Of a DNA stretch of 64,000 nt, positions 1 through 9,030 are shown piece after piece; the first letter of the stretch is position 1; each line of letters opens with the position of its first letter. The DNA lies in contig CAYUVF010000001.1 of assembly GCA_964448045.1 (NCBI GenBank), positions 1 to 64,000 on the forward strand, written 5' to 3'. The DNA is from CAYUVF01 sp964448045. GTDB taxonomy: Bacteria > Bacteroidota > Rhodothermia > Rhodothermales > Salinibacteraceae. The notes under the pieces were generated by a model that made no database searches, had not been told where the DNA came from, and saw nothing but the letters and a program-made list of their open reading frames with translations. The position numbers and the translations under genes are program-made.

Positions 1-268
1 AGGCGATGACGATGACCTGGTCGCCGGGAGCCGCGAGCCGAGCGGCCGGGCCGTTGAGACACACGGTGCGCTCGCCCACCTCGCCCGGAATGGTGTACGT
101 TTCGAGCCGGGCGCCGTTGTTGACGTTGACAACCTGGACCTTTTCGTACGGCAGAATGCCGGCTTCCTCCAGGAGCTCCGCGTCGATGGTGATGGAGCCC
201 TCGTAGTAGAGGTCGGCCTCGGTAACGCGCAGGCGATGCAACTTCGCCTTGAACATCGTAATGGTCAT
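1..268 (-). CDS. panD: Aspartate 1-decarboxylase, partial (C-terminus outside window)
   Basis: PanD converts L-aspartate to beta-alanine, the amine half of pantothenate, in the cytoplasm. The reverse-strand translation begins MTITMFKAKLHRLRVTEA and reaches the YYEGSITID segment, which holds the Gly-Ser pair where PanD pro-enzymes self-cleave to make the pyruvoyl group. The segments NGARLETYTIPG and LNGPAARLAAPGD are also typical of PanD. The gene runs off the left edge after about 89 residues; the family is about 115-130 residues long. The start at 268 gives the usual MxxTM N-terminus. It lies 38 bases after panC on the same strand, so the two probably form an operon. Confidence 0.93.
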   Translation of the reverse strand, partial: MTITMFKAKLHRLRVTEADLYYEGSITIDAELLEEAGILPYEKVQVVNVNNGARLETYTIPGEVGERTVCLNGPAARLAAPGDQVIVIA

Positions 269-306
269 CCGGTCGAGGATCGATCAGGGTGGGTGGAAGG
301 AAGCGG

Positions 307-1191
307 TTACGGCGCAGGTGCCTGGACGAAGGCGTTGTCGATCAGCCGCGTCTCACCAAAGAAGACGGCCACAGCGGCGAGCACCTGCTGCCCCGGGTTG
401 ATGCGCTCGATGGGTTGGAGGCTGCGGGCGTCGACGAGTTCGGCGTACTGCACGCGCGCATCGGGCGCCTGGGCGAGTTTATTTTGCATCGCTTCAACAA
501 GGGCTTTTCCACGCTGTTCCCCCTTCCGAATCCGCCTCTGAGCGGCCTGAACGGCCTTGAACAGTACCGTCGCCTGCTCCCGCTCCCTCGGGCTCAAATA
601 CTGATTGCGGGACGACAGCGCCAGGCCGTCGGGCTCGCGCTTGGTGGGCACGCCGACCACCTCGATATCGAAATGAAGATCCTCCACCATCCGCTGAATA
701 ATGACGAACTGCTGCGCATCTTTGCGCCCAAAAACGGCCGTGTGAGGTTTGCAGATGTGGAACAGCTTTGATACAACCGTCGTCACGCCCCGGAAGTGCC
801 CCGGCCGATATCGTCCGCACAGATGATCGGTGAGCTGCTCGACTTCCACCCACGTCAAAGTAGTTCCGTCGCCGGAGGCCGCATCGGGATACATCCCCTC
901 AACCGAGGGTGCAAAGAGTACATCGACGCCGTGCTCGGCCAACTGATTGCGGTCATGGGCCAGATCGCGCGGATACTCTTCGTAGTCTTCGTCCGGTCCA
1001 AACTGCGTCGGATTGACGAAGACCGAGGTGATGACTTGATCGGCGCGCTCGCGGGCGGCCTCGACGAGCGCAAAGTGGCCGTCGTGTAACGCGCCCATCG
1101 TGGGTACAAGAGCCACGCGATACCCGGCACCGCGCTGGGTATCGGCGTAGGTCTGCATCGCGTCGACCGTGCGAATCACATCAATGGCCAT
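307..1191 (-). CDS. panC: Pantoate--beta-alanine ligase (pantothenate synthetase)
   Basis: PanC joins pantoate and beta-alanine with ATP to form pantothenate, the CoA precursor. The 294-residue product has the HIGH-type nucleotide-binding segment VPTMGALHDGHFALV near the N-terminus, then SVFVNPTQF, the pantoate-site segment FRGVTTVVSKLFHICKP, and the late KMSKS-like segment ALSSRNQYLSP. The reading frame is open further upstream to 1290, but MAIDVIRTVDAMQTY at 1191 matches the family's N-terminus, and the added residues look non-coding. No strong Shine-Dalgarno site is seen. It is followed by panD, so two adjacent steps of one pathway are encoded together. Confidence 0.95.
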   Translation of the reverse strand: MAIDVIRTVDAMQTYADTQRGAGYRVALVPTMGALHDGHFALVEAARERADQVITSVFVNPTQFGPDEDYEEYPRDLAHDRNQLAEHGVDVLFAPSVEGMYPDAASGDGTTLTWVEVEQLTDHLCGRYRPGHFRGVTTVVSKLFHICKPHTAVFGRKDAQQFVIIQRMVEDLHFDIEVVGVPTKREPDGLALSSRNQYLSPREREQATVLFKAVQAAQRRIRKGEQRGKALVEAMQNKLAQAPDARVQYAELVDARSLQPIERINPGQQVLAAVAVFFGETRLIDNAFVQAPAP

Positions 1192-1464
1192 TCGTTTGAG
1201 CAGGGTGGATAAGAAGGGGATTAGCGGGAATCCTCGGTAGTGCGCAACACCATATGCTTCATGGAAAAATTGCCCATCTCTTCTGCACAAACGCTGCGGC
1301 TCCCCTATGTTTCAGTGAGCATATGATGGTCTTTGAGCCCGGCGAACGGGCGGCTTGCAACAAGTCTGGGCCCGTGGCTTGTTCTCGCCTGGCCCTTCGA
1401 TGGCAAAGCAGCCCCAAACGTTTCACTGCACGGTTCCTTTCTCATCAATCCACGCGCTACAACC
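1192..1464. promoter_or_regulatory. Divergent panC-fumC gap
   Basis: These 273 bases separate the divergent starts of panC and fumC and must hold both promoters. CATATGCT near 1251 and AGCATATG near 1317 form a loosely spaced inverted pair of uncertain meaning. No other gene is evident. Confidence 0.35.
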
Positions 1465-2868
1465 ATGTCCGATTACCGCATCGAAAAGGACTCGCTCGGG
1501 GACGTTCGCGTCCCATCCGAACGGCTGTATGGCGCCCAAACGCAGCGGGCAGCCGACAACTTCCCGGTCAGCGACTTGCGTTTTCCACGCCGCTTCATCG
1601 AAGCGCTCGGCATCGTCAAACAATCGGCGGCGAAGGCGAACCACGCCCTCGGCTTGCTCGATGCCGAGACCAAAGACGCCATCGTCACGGCTTCGCAAGA
1701 AGTCATCGACGGCACCCTCGACGAGCATTTCGTGCTCGATATCTTCCAGACGGGCAGCGGCACGTCGACCAACATGAACGCCAATGAGGTGATCGCCAAC
1801 CGGGCCTCGGAGCGGGTAGGCGCCGAGCGCGGCAGCAAGGCGATCCACCCGAACGACGATGTGAACATGTCACAGTCCTCGAACGACGTGATTCCGACCT
1901 CGATGCACGTCGCCGCCCGGATGGCGCTCGAAAAGGAGTTGCTCCCCGCGCTGGATGCCTTGTACGACGCTTTCCTCGACAAAGCCGAGGAGTTCGACGA
2001 TGTGCTCAAAAGCGGCCGCACGCACCTTATGGACGCGACGCCCGTGCGCCTCGGACAGGAGTTCGGCGGGTACGCGACGCAAATCGAGCTGAACATTGAA
2101 CGCCTGGAGCGCGCCTCCAATGAACTCAGCGAACTGGCCCTCGGAGGTACGGCGACTGGCACCGGCCTCAACCGCCACTCCGAGTTTCCCGAGCAGGCGA
2201 TTGCGCTCATCAGCGAGGCGACGGAGCTGGAGTTCCACGAGGCGCCCAACCACTTTGCGGCACAAGCGGGCAAGGACGCCTTTCTCAACGCTCATGCCGC
2301 CCTAAATACCTTGGCGTCGACGCTGCTCAAAATCGCGAATGACCTCCGTCACCTTTCCAGCGGTCCCACCAGTGGACTCGGCGAGATCAAGCTGCCCGTT
2401 ATCCAACCCGGTTCGTCTATTATGCCCGGCAAGGTGAACCCCGTGCAGAGCGAGCAGGTGATGATGGTCGCTGCCCGCGTGATGGGCAACCACACCACGA
2501 TGACGGTCTGCAATCAGCACGGCAACTTCGAGCTTAATGTGATGATGCCGGTGATGACGCACGCCATGCTCGAAAGCCTCGACATCCTCGCGGGCAGCGT
2601 CGAGGCCTTCCGCACGAAGTGCGTCGACGGCATCAAAGCCGACCGCGCCCGCTGCCAGGAACTGCTCGAACTCAACCCGTCCATCGCGACCGCCCTCAAC
2701 AGCGCCATCGGATACGACAAAGCCTCCGAAGTCGCCAAGAAAGCCGCCAGGGAGCGCAAGTCGGTGCGCGCCATCGTGCAGGAGATGGGCCTGCTCTCCG
2801 ATGACGAACTCGATGCTTATCTCGATGTGCGCGACATGACCGAGCCCGGCATCCCCGGCGAGAAGTGA
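1465..2868 (+). CDS. fumC: Class II fumarate hydratase
   Basis: FumC reversibly hydrates fumarate to malate in the TCA cycle as a cytoplasmic homotetramer and needs no iron-sulfur cluster. The product is 467 residues, the same length as E. coli FumC. Visible family motifs are GSGTSTNMNANEV, the SSNDVIPT substrate segment, SGRTHLMDATP with the catalytic His, and the superfamily signature GSSIMPGKVNP near residue 318. The frame is open upstream to 1333, but MSDYRIEKDSLGDVRVP is the normal fumarase start, and the extra upstream residues are not fumarase-like. It is divergent from panC with about 270 bases between the two starts, which must hold both promoters. Confidence 0.97.
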   Translation: MSDYRIEKDSLGDVRVPSERLYGAQTQRAADNFPVSDLRFPRRFIEALGIVKQSAAKANHALGLLDAETKDAIVTASQEVIDGTLDEHFVLDIFQTGSGTSTNMNANEVIANRASERVGAERGSKAIHPNDDVNMSQSSNDVIPTSMHVAARMALEKELLPALDALYDAFLDKAEEFDDVLKSGRTHLMDATPVRLGQEFGGYATQIELNIERLERASNELSELALGGTATGTGLNRHSEFPEQAIALISEATELEFHEAPNHFAAQAGKDAFLNAHAALNTLASTLLKIANDLRHLSSGPTSGLGEIKLPVIQPGSSIMPGKVNPVQSEQVMMVAARVMGNHTTMTVCNQHGNFELNVMMPVMTHAMLESLDILAGSVEAFRTKCVDGIKADRARCQELLELNPSIATALNSAIGYDKASEVAKKAARERKSVRAIVQEMGLLSDDELDAYLDVRDMTEPGIPGEK

Positions 2869-2996
2869 GCGGATGCGGCCCGAAAGCCCCCGGCGCCTGT
2901 GATTTGCCGATGAAGCCTCGCTCCACGCCCGGACGCCCGCAACGATCGGGCGCATGCGCCTGCCTGATGCGATGACGCACGCTACTTTTTCATCGG

Positions 2997-3839
2997 ATGT
3001 CTCGCCTACGTATGCTACCCTCGAATCCCTTCCTCTTCGCTGCCTGCCTCATTCTCGGTCTGCTGCTCGTGCGCCCCGCCTCGGCGCAGGAGGCGGCGCC
3101 GGACTCGCCCCTGGCCGTCGACCGAGATGCGCCGACGATCGAGGTGCTGCCCCTCGGCACGTTTCACTTCGACCAAGCGCCCGACTTCCACGACCTGATG
3201 GCGCCCGAGCAGCAAGCCGAGATCGAAGCCGTCGTCGATTCGCTGGCCGCCTTCAAGCCCACGAAAGTCGTCGTCGAGTGGCCCTTCGATGAGGCGGCCC
3301 GGTTCGACAGCCTGTACGACGCGTACCGGTCGGGCCGCCATCAGCTGACGGTCAACGAGCGGCAGCAGCTCGGCATGCGGCTCGCGGCTCAGCGCGGCCA
3401 CAAGAATATCTACGCCATCGACCACCAACAGCCCTGGGGCATGCGCGAGGTGATGGACTGGGCGCAGCAAAACGATCCGTCTTTCATCGAATATTTTCAG
3501 GCATGGAAAGCGCGGTCGAATGCGACGGACAACCGCCTCCATCGCACGAAGACGATCGGTGAAATCCTACGGCACACGAATCAGCCGGAGACGCTGGAGC
3601 TGCTCCAGCACGCCCGGATGCGCATGATCGAAGTGGGCGCCGGGTCGACGAACGTGGGCGTTCAGCCGCTCACCTCGGTGCACGACCGCAACTTCAAGAT
3701 TTTTGCGAATCTGCTTTCCATTGCCGAACCCGGGGATCGCATCGTCATCATCTACGGATCTGGCCACTCTTACTTCTTCCGAACCCTCACCCAGCAACAC
3801 CCCGATCTCCGTCTCGTCGATCCGCTGGATGTGCTCTGA
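2997..3839 (+). CDS. Exported DUF5694-like protein
   Basis: The 280-residue product has an N-terminal signal peptide (Leu/Ala-rich core, predicted cut after RPASA) and is probably periplasmic. The mature part resembles DUF5694 proteins, distant members of the TraB/ChaN-type fold. It has an early LGTFHF segment, a QQLGMRLA segment in the middle and VIIYGSGHSYFF near the C-terminus, with conserved His and Glu (VVVEWPF) that could form a metal or catalytic site. Its function is unknown. It stands between fumC and degP on the same strand with gaps of about 130 and 260 bases, so it may be transcribed alone. An alternative start is the Met five codons downstream. Confidence 0.72.
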   Translation: MSRLRMLPSNPFLFAACLILGLLLVRPASAQEAAPDSPLAVDRDAPTIEVLPLGTFHFDQAPDFHDLMAPEQQAEIEAVVDSLAAFKPTKVVVEWPFDEAARFDSLYDAYRSGRHQLTVNERQQLGMRLAAQRGHKNIYAIDHQQPWGMREVMDWAQQNDPSFIEYFQAWKARSNATDNRLHRTKTIGEILRHTNQPETLELLQHARMRMIEVGAGSTNVGVQPLTSVHDRNFKIFANLLSIAEPGDRIVIIYGSGHSYFFRTLTQQHPDLRLVDPLDVL

Positions 3840-4096
3840 TGGGATAGGCGACCGCCCCCAGGTGTCCCTGTGACAGACCGGAGGTGGTATCGTAACACTT
3901 TCGGGACAAGACCGGGTATACGAAATGCCCCGGTGCCGTCGTTGTAATACTCCCTTCGTGGGCGAATGCTGCCAGATTGACGGATCGGTACATCCGGCAC
4001 ATTTCTTTCTCGAAGGGCCCATTGGCGTGCAAAACGACTGACGCCGCGATCCATCCTCCCTACCCGCACGACCCCGATGTTAATCCGATACCGCTT

Positions 4097-5638
4097 ATGA
4101 GCGCTACGCGAAAAGTCTCTATCGTTGTCTTGGTTGTCGCCGCCTTCGCCGCCGGCATCTTGTTCACGACAGCCGGGGCCAACTGGTTTGACTCCGGCGA
4201 GACGGTTGCTACGCCGACTCGCGCCGAGGGCACCACAGCCATCAACCCGTCGACGACGGCGGGCACCGCTCCAACCGCGTTCGAGGAAGCCTTCACCCGC
4301 GTCGCCGAGTCGGTCAATCCGACGGTCGTTCAGATTCGTGCCGAGCAGGCGCCCAGCGAACGTCAGATGCGAAACCCCTTCGAGGGCACGCCCTTCGAAG
4401 ATTTCTTCGGACGCCCGCCCCAACAGCGCCGCCGCTCCCCCGCGCTGGGCTCCGGTGTAATTATCCGCTCGAACGGATACATCGTCACCAACAACCACGT
4501 CGTCGCCAACGCTCAGGACCTCAGTGTAGTAACCTACGACAATCGCGAACTGAATGCCGAGGTCGTCGGCACCGATCCGTTTAGCGATCTGGCTGTGATC
4601 AAGATTGAAGAGACTGGATTGCCCGCCATTAGCTTCGGCAACTCCAATTCTATCCGCGCCGGGCAGTGGGTGCTGGCTTTTGGCTCGCCGCTGTCGATGG
4701 ATCTGGAGAACACCGTAACCGCCGGCATCATTAGCGCCGTCGGGCGCGTCAGTGAAAACCTGACCCAGATCAACGCGGCGGCCGAGCTAATCCAGACGGA
4801 CGCCGCAATCAATCCGGGAAACTCGGGCGGACCACTGGTCAACCTGAACGGCGAGCTGATCGGCATTAACTCGGCCATCGTGTCCCGCTCGGGCGGCTAT
4901 CAAGGCATCGGCTTCTCGATTCCGGTGAACGTGGTGGACGACGTGACAACGCAGCTGATCGAGAGTGGCGAGGTGCAGCGAGGCTATCTGGGCGTTCGAT
5001 TTGGCGCCGTCTCCTCCTCGCTGGCCCGCGCACTGGATGTGCCCCGCGGCGCGGCGCAGGTGACCTCGGTGGAGTCGAGCACCCCCGCCGCCGAGGCTGG
5101 GCTTAAAGAAAACGATATCATCATTGCCGTAGATGGCCAGCAGCTTACCAACTTTAACCAGCTGCGTACGACGGTCAGCAGCAAACGACCCGGTGAATCG
5201 GTCGAGCTAACCGTAGTTTCCCCCAGAGGCGATGAGCGCACGGTCACGATCGAACTCGCCAACCGGGACGAGTACCTGGCCGATAGCGGCTCGAACTCTG
5301 GCAACACGCCTCAATCGGAGAGCGGCAGTCTCGAACAGATGGGACTGAGCCTGCAGACGGTCACGCCCCGCCTGCTCCAGCGGCTTGGCATCGAGCCCTC
5401 CGAGGAGTTTCAGGGCGCCATCGTGACGGATATTGACCCGAACAGTAGCACCTACAAAGACGCTGATGTGCGCCGCGGCGACATCATCGTCGAGGTGGAC
5501 CGCCAGCCGATCTCCTCTCGCGAGGACTTCATGGAAGTCTACGCCGGGATCGAATCGGGCGCGTCCTTCCTCGTGCGCATCATCCGGATTCAGGAAGGCG
5601 AACCGGTCTCGACGCTGACAGCACTAACCAAGCCTTAA
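4097..5638 (+). CDS. degP: DegP/HtrA-family periplasmic serine protease (Do type)
   Basis: This is a trypsin-like protease and chaperone that degrades misfolded envelope proteins. The 513-residue product begins with an uncleaved-looking signal or anchor helix (residues 6-27). The catalytic triad is visible: His134 in TNNHVVANA, Asp164 in DPFSDLAVI and Ser243 in GNSGGP. Two PDZ domains follow, with carboxylate-loop-like segments GYLGVRF near residue 296 and MGLSLQ near residue 415. The frame is open upstream to 3977, but Met at 4097 directly precedes the signal sequence and was chosen. A structured region and a hairpin terminator lie downstream. I could not identify a stress-sigma promoter in the 258-base upstream gap. 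Confidence 0.95.
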   Translation: MSATRKVSIVVLVVAAFAAGILFTTAGANWFDSGETVATPTRAEGTTAINPSTTAGTAPTAFEEAFTRVAESVNPTVVQIRAEQAPSERQMRNPFEGTPFEDFFGRPPQQRRRSPALGSGVIIRSNGYIVTNNHVVANAQDLSVVTYDNRELNAEVVGTDPFSDLAVIKIEETGLPAISFGNSNSIRAGQWVLAFGSPLSMDLENTVTAGIISAVGRVSENLTQINAAAELIQTDAAINPGNSGGPLVNLNGELIGINSAIVSRSGGYQGIGFSIPVNVVDDVTTQLIESGEVQRGYLGVRFGAVSSSLARALDVPRGAAQVTSVESSTPAAEAGLKENDIIIAVDGQQLTNFNQLRTTVSSKRPGESVELTVVSPRGDERTVTIELANRDEYLADSGSNSGNTPQSESGSLEQMGLSLQTVTPRLLQRLGIEPSEEFQGAIVTDIDPNSSTYKDADVRRGDIIVEVDRQPISSREDFMEVYAGIESGASFLVRIIRIQEGEPVSTLTALTKP

Positions 5639-5656
5639 TCTGGTCCAATACCCCTG

Positions 5657-5758
5657 GAGGTGCTTTAACACGCGCTTTTGTCCGGTCTGCCTCGGGCTTT
5701 GCGCATGTACTTATAGCACCTCTTAGAAGACCTTTGTCGACGCCAGCTCTCAAGGTCT
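5657..5758 (+). ncRNA. Possible structured 3' UTR or small RNA after degP
   Basis: The gap after degP holds two neighbouring inverted repeats. GAGGTGCT at 5657-5664 pairs perfectly with AGCACCTC at 5715-5722, and short GCGC arms inside can extend the stem. AGACCTT at 5728-5734 pairs perfectly with AAGGTCT at 5752-5758. A good hairpin terminator follows at 5773-5816. The order stem, stem, terminator fits a small structured RNA or a stable 3' UTR of degP mRNA. No known RNA family was recognised. Without covariation data the pairing could be chance, so confidence is low. Confidence 0.3.
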
Positions 5759-5772
5759 CGTTCAACGATGGG

Positions 5773-5816
5773 GCAGCCGGTGTGGCGGTGACGCGCTGCA
5801 CCGGCTGTATTTTTTG
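5773..5816 (+). terminator. Rho-independent terminator downstream of degP
   Basis: CAGCCGGTG at 5774-5782 pairs perfectly with CACCGGCTG at 5799-5807, and the plus strand then runs TATTTTTTG. This is a standard hairpin plus U-tract on the plus strand. It ends transcription from the degP side 5 bases before the stop codon of the convergent glycosidase gene. Confidence 0.8.
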
Positions 5817-5820
5817 TCTC

Positions 5821-8499
5821 TCACCGCGAAGGAAGTCGCGTCAGCCGCAGGTGATCCACGTGCGCAGCATTCACGACGCCATTCATATTGCGGTCGGAGG
5901 ACGTGAACACCACCGTTAGCACGTGCTTCCCGGCCTCCAGATCGACCTGAACCGGGTTGCTGTAGCCCCAATCGGTCCAGTCCCCTTCGCCGCGCTGCGG
6001 CATCACGAGGGGGCCCACCCGCTCGCCGTCCACCCGTAGCGTGCGAATACAGGCCTTATTGTTCGTGTTGATAGGCCCGTGGCCGTTGGCGTACCGTACG
6101 TCGATGCTGTATCGCCCGGCCTCCGGCACCGTGACGGGAAGGGTGATCTCGGTATGCGTCGTCTGGGTGATCGGCAGATATCCCGCCCCACTGAAACCGG
6201 CGTGCTCGGTTTCGAGCCCCAGCGAATCGGGCGGCTGAAGGATCGCGGTCGATGCTCCGCCAACGAATCGGACCGGTGCACTCAGGAAGGAAGCGTGCAC
6301 ATCGGACTTGCTCTGGACCTGCACTTCGGTGAGCGCATCGGGCACGGAGGCGCGTACGATCGTATCGGCCGTCACATCGGCCACCGCACCGCGCTCGTAG
6401 ACCACATACTGCTCGGCATCGGGCGAGCCGGTCCAGGTGAGCGTCTGCCCCGCGCGCTGAAGCACCGGCGTGGGCGGCGCAAACCGGTTGGACTGGAGGT
6501 TAATCGAGCGTTCCGGCATCTGCTGGTTCATGGTGATGCGGATCGTGTGCGCTCCCGTCAGGTCGGCGGGAATAACCGGCCCATCCAGCGGCTGCCCATC
6601 GAGCGTAATCGATGTGACGCCGCTGCCCCAGCCCTCGATTTCGATTGTCAGCGTCGCACCGCGGTAGGAGATGCCGTCGAGCCGCCGGGTCCCGCCGTAC
6701 GCCGCCGGAATGAATGGGTCGAGATGCAACCCATCCGGCCTAAAATCCATCCCGAAGAAGATGCGATACACCATCGCCAGGTTGCCCGCCACGCTCCAGA
6801 GCTGCCGATCTGAGTTGATCTGAGTCCCCTCGAAGTGCCCCGTCTCAGCGACCATGTTTTCCTTATTGGTGAGGAAAAGCGCAGCCGCGCGGTAGATGGA
6901 TGCCAGGCCGTGCTCGACGCCCGCTGCATTCCCGGCCTCGGCGGAAGCCCACGTCCAGTACGAGACCACAAAGGGCCAGATGCCGTTGTTGTGATACGGC
7001 GGGATACCCGGAATGTACGGATAAAAGCTCGGCACGCCGTACGGCACAACCGGCACCTGCTCCGCCATCCGGTTTGCCTGTTCGGCAGATGCCACCCCGC
7101 GGAGGATCGCCAGCGCCTCGCCGAGGTGCTCAGCGCGCGGGGAGAGCTGCATAGCGTTGCGCCCATAGCGGAACTGGCCGTAGTACCCCACCTCATCCTG
7201 CCAGAGATAGTGGTCGAGTGCACGCGCCGTTTCCTGGGCAACGGAGTCGTAGCGGGTGGGGGAGTCGCCCAGTTCCCGTGCCATCGCGGCCAGCAAATCG
7301 TAGGTGGCGTAGTGAACTACGTTGGTCCCGAGGTTCTGTGAGAGATAGATATCCTTCGGATCCATCCAGTCGGGGTAGGACTGTTCGCGCCAGTCGAGAA
7401 ACGACGACTCGCCGCGAAACAACCCGGTCTGCGGATCGCGCACCGTCTTCAGATCGGCCTCAACGGATCGGCTGATGATGTCGTGGGCTTCGCGAAGCCA
7501 GTCCCGATCCCCGGTCGTCAGATAGACCTCCCAAGCGGCCAGCGCCCACGTCATCCGATCCGACGAGATCGGCCACGATCCGCCCGTGCCCGTATCTTGA
7601 ATGATGCGCCCGTCGTCGGTAACCTTTTGCATCAAGCTGCGCCGCGCGCCCTCCGGATCGATCAGTGCGAGCGAAAGCAGGATGCTGTAGCTGATGTCGC
7701 GGGTCCAGACGCCGGTCCACTTCGCCCCCGCCATGTAGGCGCCATCCTCGCGGATATTGAGCAGCAGCTCTTCGAGAGACAGATTGTACAGCACATCGAC
7801 CAGCAGCTGATCAGACCGGTACTGCGGGAATGCCGAAACGTCCTCTTGCAGTTGCCAGACGACGCGACCGGCATCGTCCAGCGGCCGCAGATCGCGCTGC
7901 TCGAAAGTCAGCGTGATGGTGTAGATGCCATCGCCATCGGGATCGTTCAGCCGGTAGCGGTCGCTACCGGAGAGGGCGTCCCAATCCCACGTGAGCGGTG
8001 GCGTGTCTCCCACGATGTAGACGCCCTCGAAGTCGTCAGCGGCGATGGGTGCGCCCGCCGGCGGATCGTACCAGCCCGTTTCGCGGAAGCGCTCGTGCAC
8101 ATGTTGCATATCAAGCCGGAACGTGACGTCGAACGTATCGCCGGTGCCGCGTGCCGAGGCTCGATTTGGAAGCGGCGTCCCCTGATTTTCGACCGATCCG
8201 AAGGTCAGTAGCGGGGTCGTCACCTGCCCTCCGGCGGGCGCCAACCGCAGCCGGTGATCATCGCCCGAGGGCCGCTCGTTATCCCGCCTGTTGATACTAA
8301 ACTTGAAATTGATCGCCGTCCGCTCCCGCTGATAATTCGAGGTCAGATGCGTGCGGGAATGAGCCACCGCGCGGAAGGAATCCTGCCGGACTTCGGCCGG
8401 CCCCACCGTGAAGGCCTCCGATTCGTAAAGGGGCTGTTGCGCCGCAGCGCTGGGGACGAACATCAGCAATACAAGCGTAATCCAAAAAACACGTCGCAT
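5821..8499 (-). CDS. Exported six-hairpin glycoside hydrolase-like protein with carbohydrate-binding module
   Basis: The 892-residue product has a signal peptide (MRRVFWITLVLLMFVPSAAA). An N-terminal beta-rich part contains FEGVYIVGDTPPLTWDWD and NDPDGDGIYTITL, like starch-binding or E-set modules that precede glycosidases. The central part, from about residue 230 to 650, looks like an (alpha/alpha)6 barrel of the trehalase/glucoamylase/debranching type. It contains GVWTRDISYSI, GSWPISSDRMTWALA, SSFLDWREQSYPDWM and PYHNNGIWPF. The C-terminal 130 residues resemble a CBM35/CBM6 module (VPEAGRYSIDVRYANGHGP). A purine-rich GGGGGATT stretch sits just before the start at 8499. The substrate is not clear; alpha-glucan or another alpha-glycoside is likely. 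The frame is open upstream, but only Met at 8499 gives a signal peptide. Confidence 0.78.
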   Translation of the reverse strand: MRRVFWITLVLLMFVPSAAAQQPLYESEAFTVGPAEVRQDSFRAVAHSRTHLTSNYQRERTAINFKFSINRRDNERPSGDDHRLRLAPAGGQVTTPLLTFGSVENQGTPLPNRASARGTGDTFDVTFRLDMQHVHERFRETGWYDPPAGAPIAADDFEGVYIVGDTPPLTWDWDALSGSDRYRLNDPDGDGIYTITLTFEQRDLRPLDDAGRVVWQLQEDVSAFPQYRSDQLLVDVLYNLSLEELLLNIREDGAYMAGAKWTGVWTRDISYSILLSLALIDPEGARRSLMQKVTDDGRIIQDTGTGGSWPISSDRMTWALAAWEVYLTTGDRDWLREAHDIISRSVEADLKTVRDPQTGLFRGESSFLDWREQSYPDWMDPKDIYLSQNLGTNVVHYATYDLLAAMARELGDSPTRYDSVAQETARALDHYLWQDEVGYYGQFRYGRNAMQLSPRAEHLGEALAILRGVASAEQANRMAEQVPVVPYGVPSFYPYIPGIPPYHNNGIWPFVVSYWTWASAEAGNAAGVEHGLASIYRAAALFLTNKENMVAETGHFEGTQINSDRQLWSVAGNLAMVYRIFFGMDFRPDGLHLDPFIPAAYGGTRRLDGISYRGATLTIEIEGWGSGVTSITLDGQPLDGPVIPADLTGAHTIRITMNQQMPERSINLQSNRFAPPTPVLQRAGQTLTWTGSPDAEQYVVYERGAVADVTADTIVRASVPDALTEVQVQSKSDVHASFLSAPVRFVGGASTAILQPPDSLGLETEHAGFSGAGYLPITQTTHTEITLPVTVPEAGRYSIDVRYANGHGPINTNNKACIRTLRVDGERVGPLVMPQRGEGDWTDWGYSNPVQVDLEAGKHVLTVVFTSSDRNMNGVVNAAHVDHLRLTRLPSR

Positions 8500-8710
8500 G
8501 AGAATCCCCCCTCTAATCGGACAACAGATGAGCGTAGCGGTGCCCTGTACGATATCAATGGGCGGCTGTAAATTGCAATAACGGCACAAATCTCCCGCGC
8601 AGTTTAACGATCTCAGCAAGTCAGGTCCGCTCCCCAGGCGGGCGGTTGTAGCTTCTCACCTCCGCGCATAGCTTATCATCGAGCTCATCCCATCATATGC
8701 TACGGTTGCC

Positions 8711-8956
8711 ATGCCTCTGACGCCCGAACAGCTGCAACACGTCGTCGATCACTTGACTGAAAAGATCGGTACGCCTCACTGCCCGCTGTGCAACGCCTCC
8801 AACCTGCGGATCCAGCGCGACCTCGGCACCGTGCCATCGGCGGAGATGAAAACGCAGGTGATCGCTGGCCCCCAATCGCTGAAAGTCGTCAACGCCGTCT
8901 GCCCCTTCTGCGGATACGTGATGAGCTTCTCGGCCGATCAGATCGGCCTCACCTGA
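8711..8956 (+). CDS. Small zinc-ribbon-like protein of unknown function
   Basis: This 81-residue protein has two CxxC pairs, CPLC at about residue 24 and CPFC at about residue 64, spaced as in a zinc ribbon with a beta-rich middle. No signal peptide or membrane segment is seen, so it is probably cytoplasmic. It stands alone on the plus strand between the divergent glycosidase gene and the DUF1028 gene. Codon use and composition look like real coding sequence. I cannot name a family; nucleic-acid binding or metal binding is only inferred from the cysteine pairs. Confidence 0.75.
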   Translation: MPLTPEQLQHVVDHLTEKIGTPHCPLCNASNLRIQRDLGTVPSAEMKTQVIAGPQSLKVVNAVCPFCGYVMSFSADQIGLT

Positions 8957-9030
8957 GCCTCGCGTGCAAATGGCGGCGCGCACGAATATATTGAAGCGGA
9001 TTCGTACCCGCTCACCCTGCTCTCGATGTC

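Noticed and set aside
3840..4096. Envelope-stress sigma promoter before degP
   Set aside because: Bases like GGGACAAG and GGTATACG exist, but spacing and context were not convincing and Bacteroidota use other promoter types.
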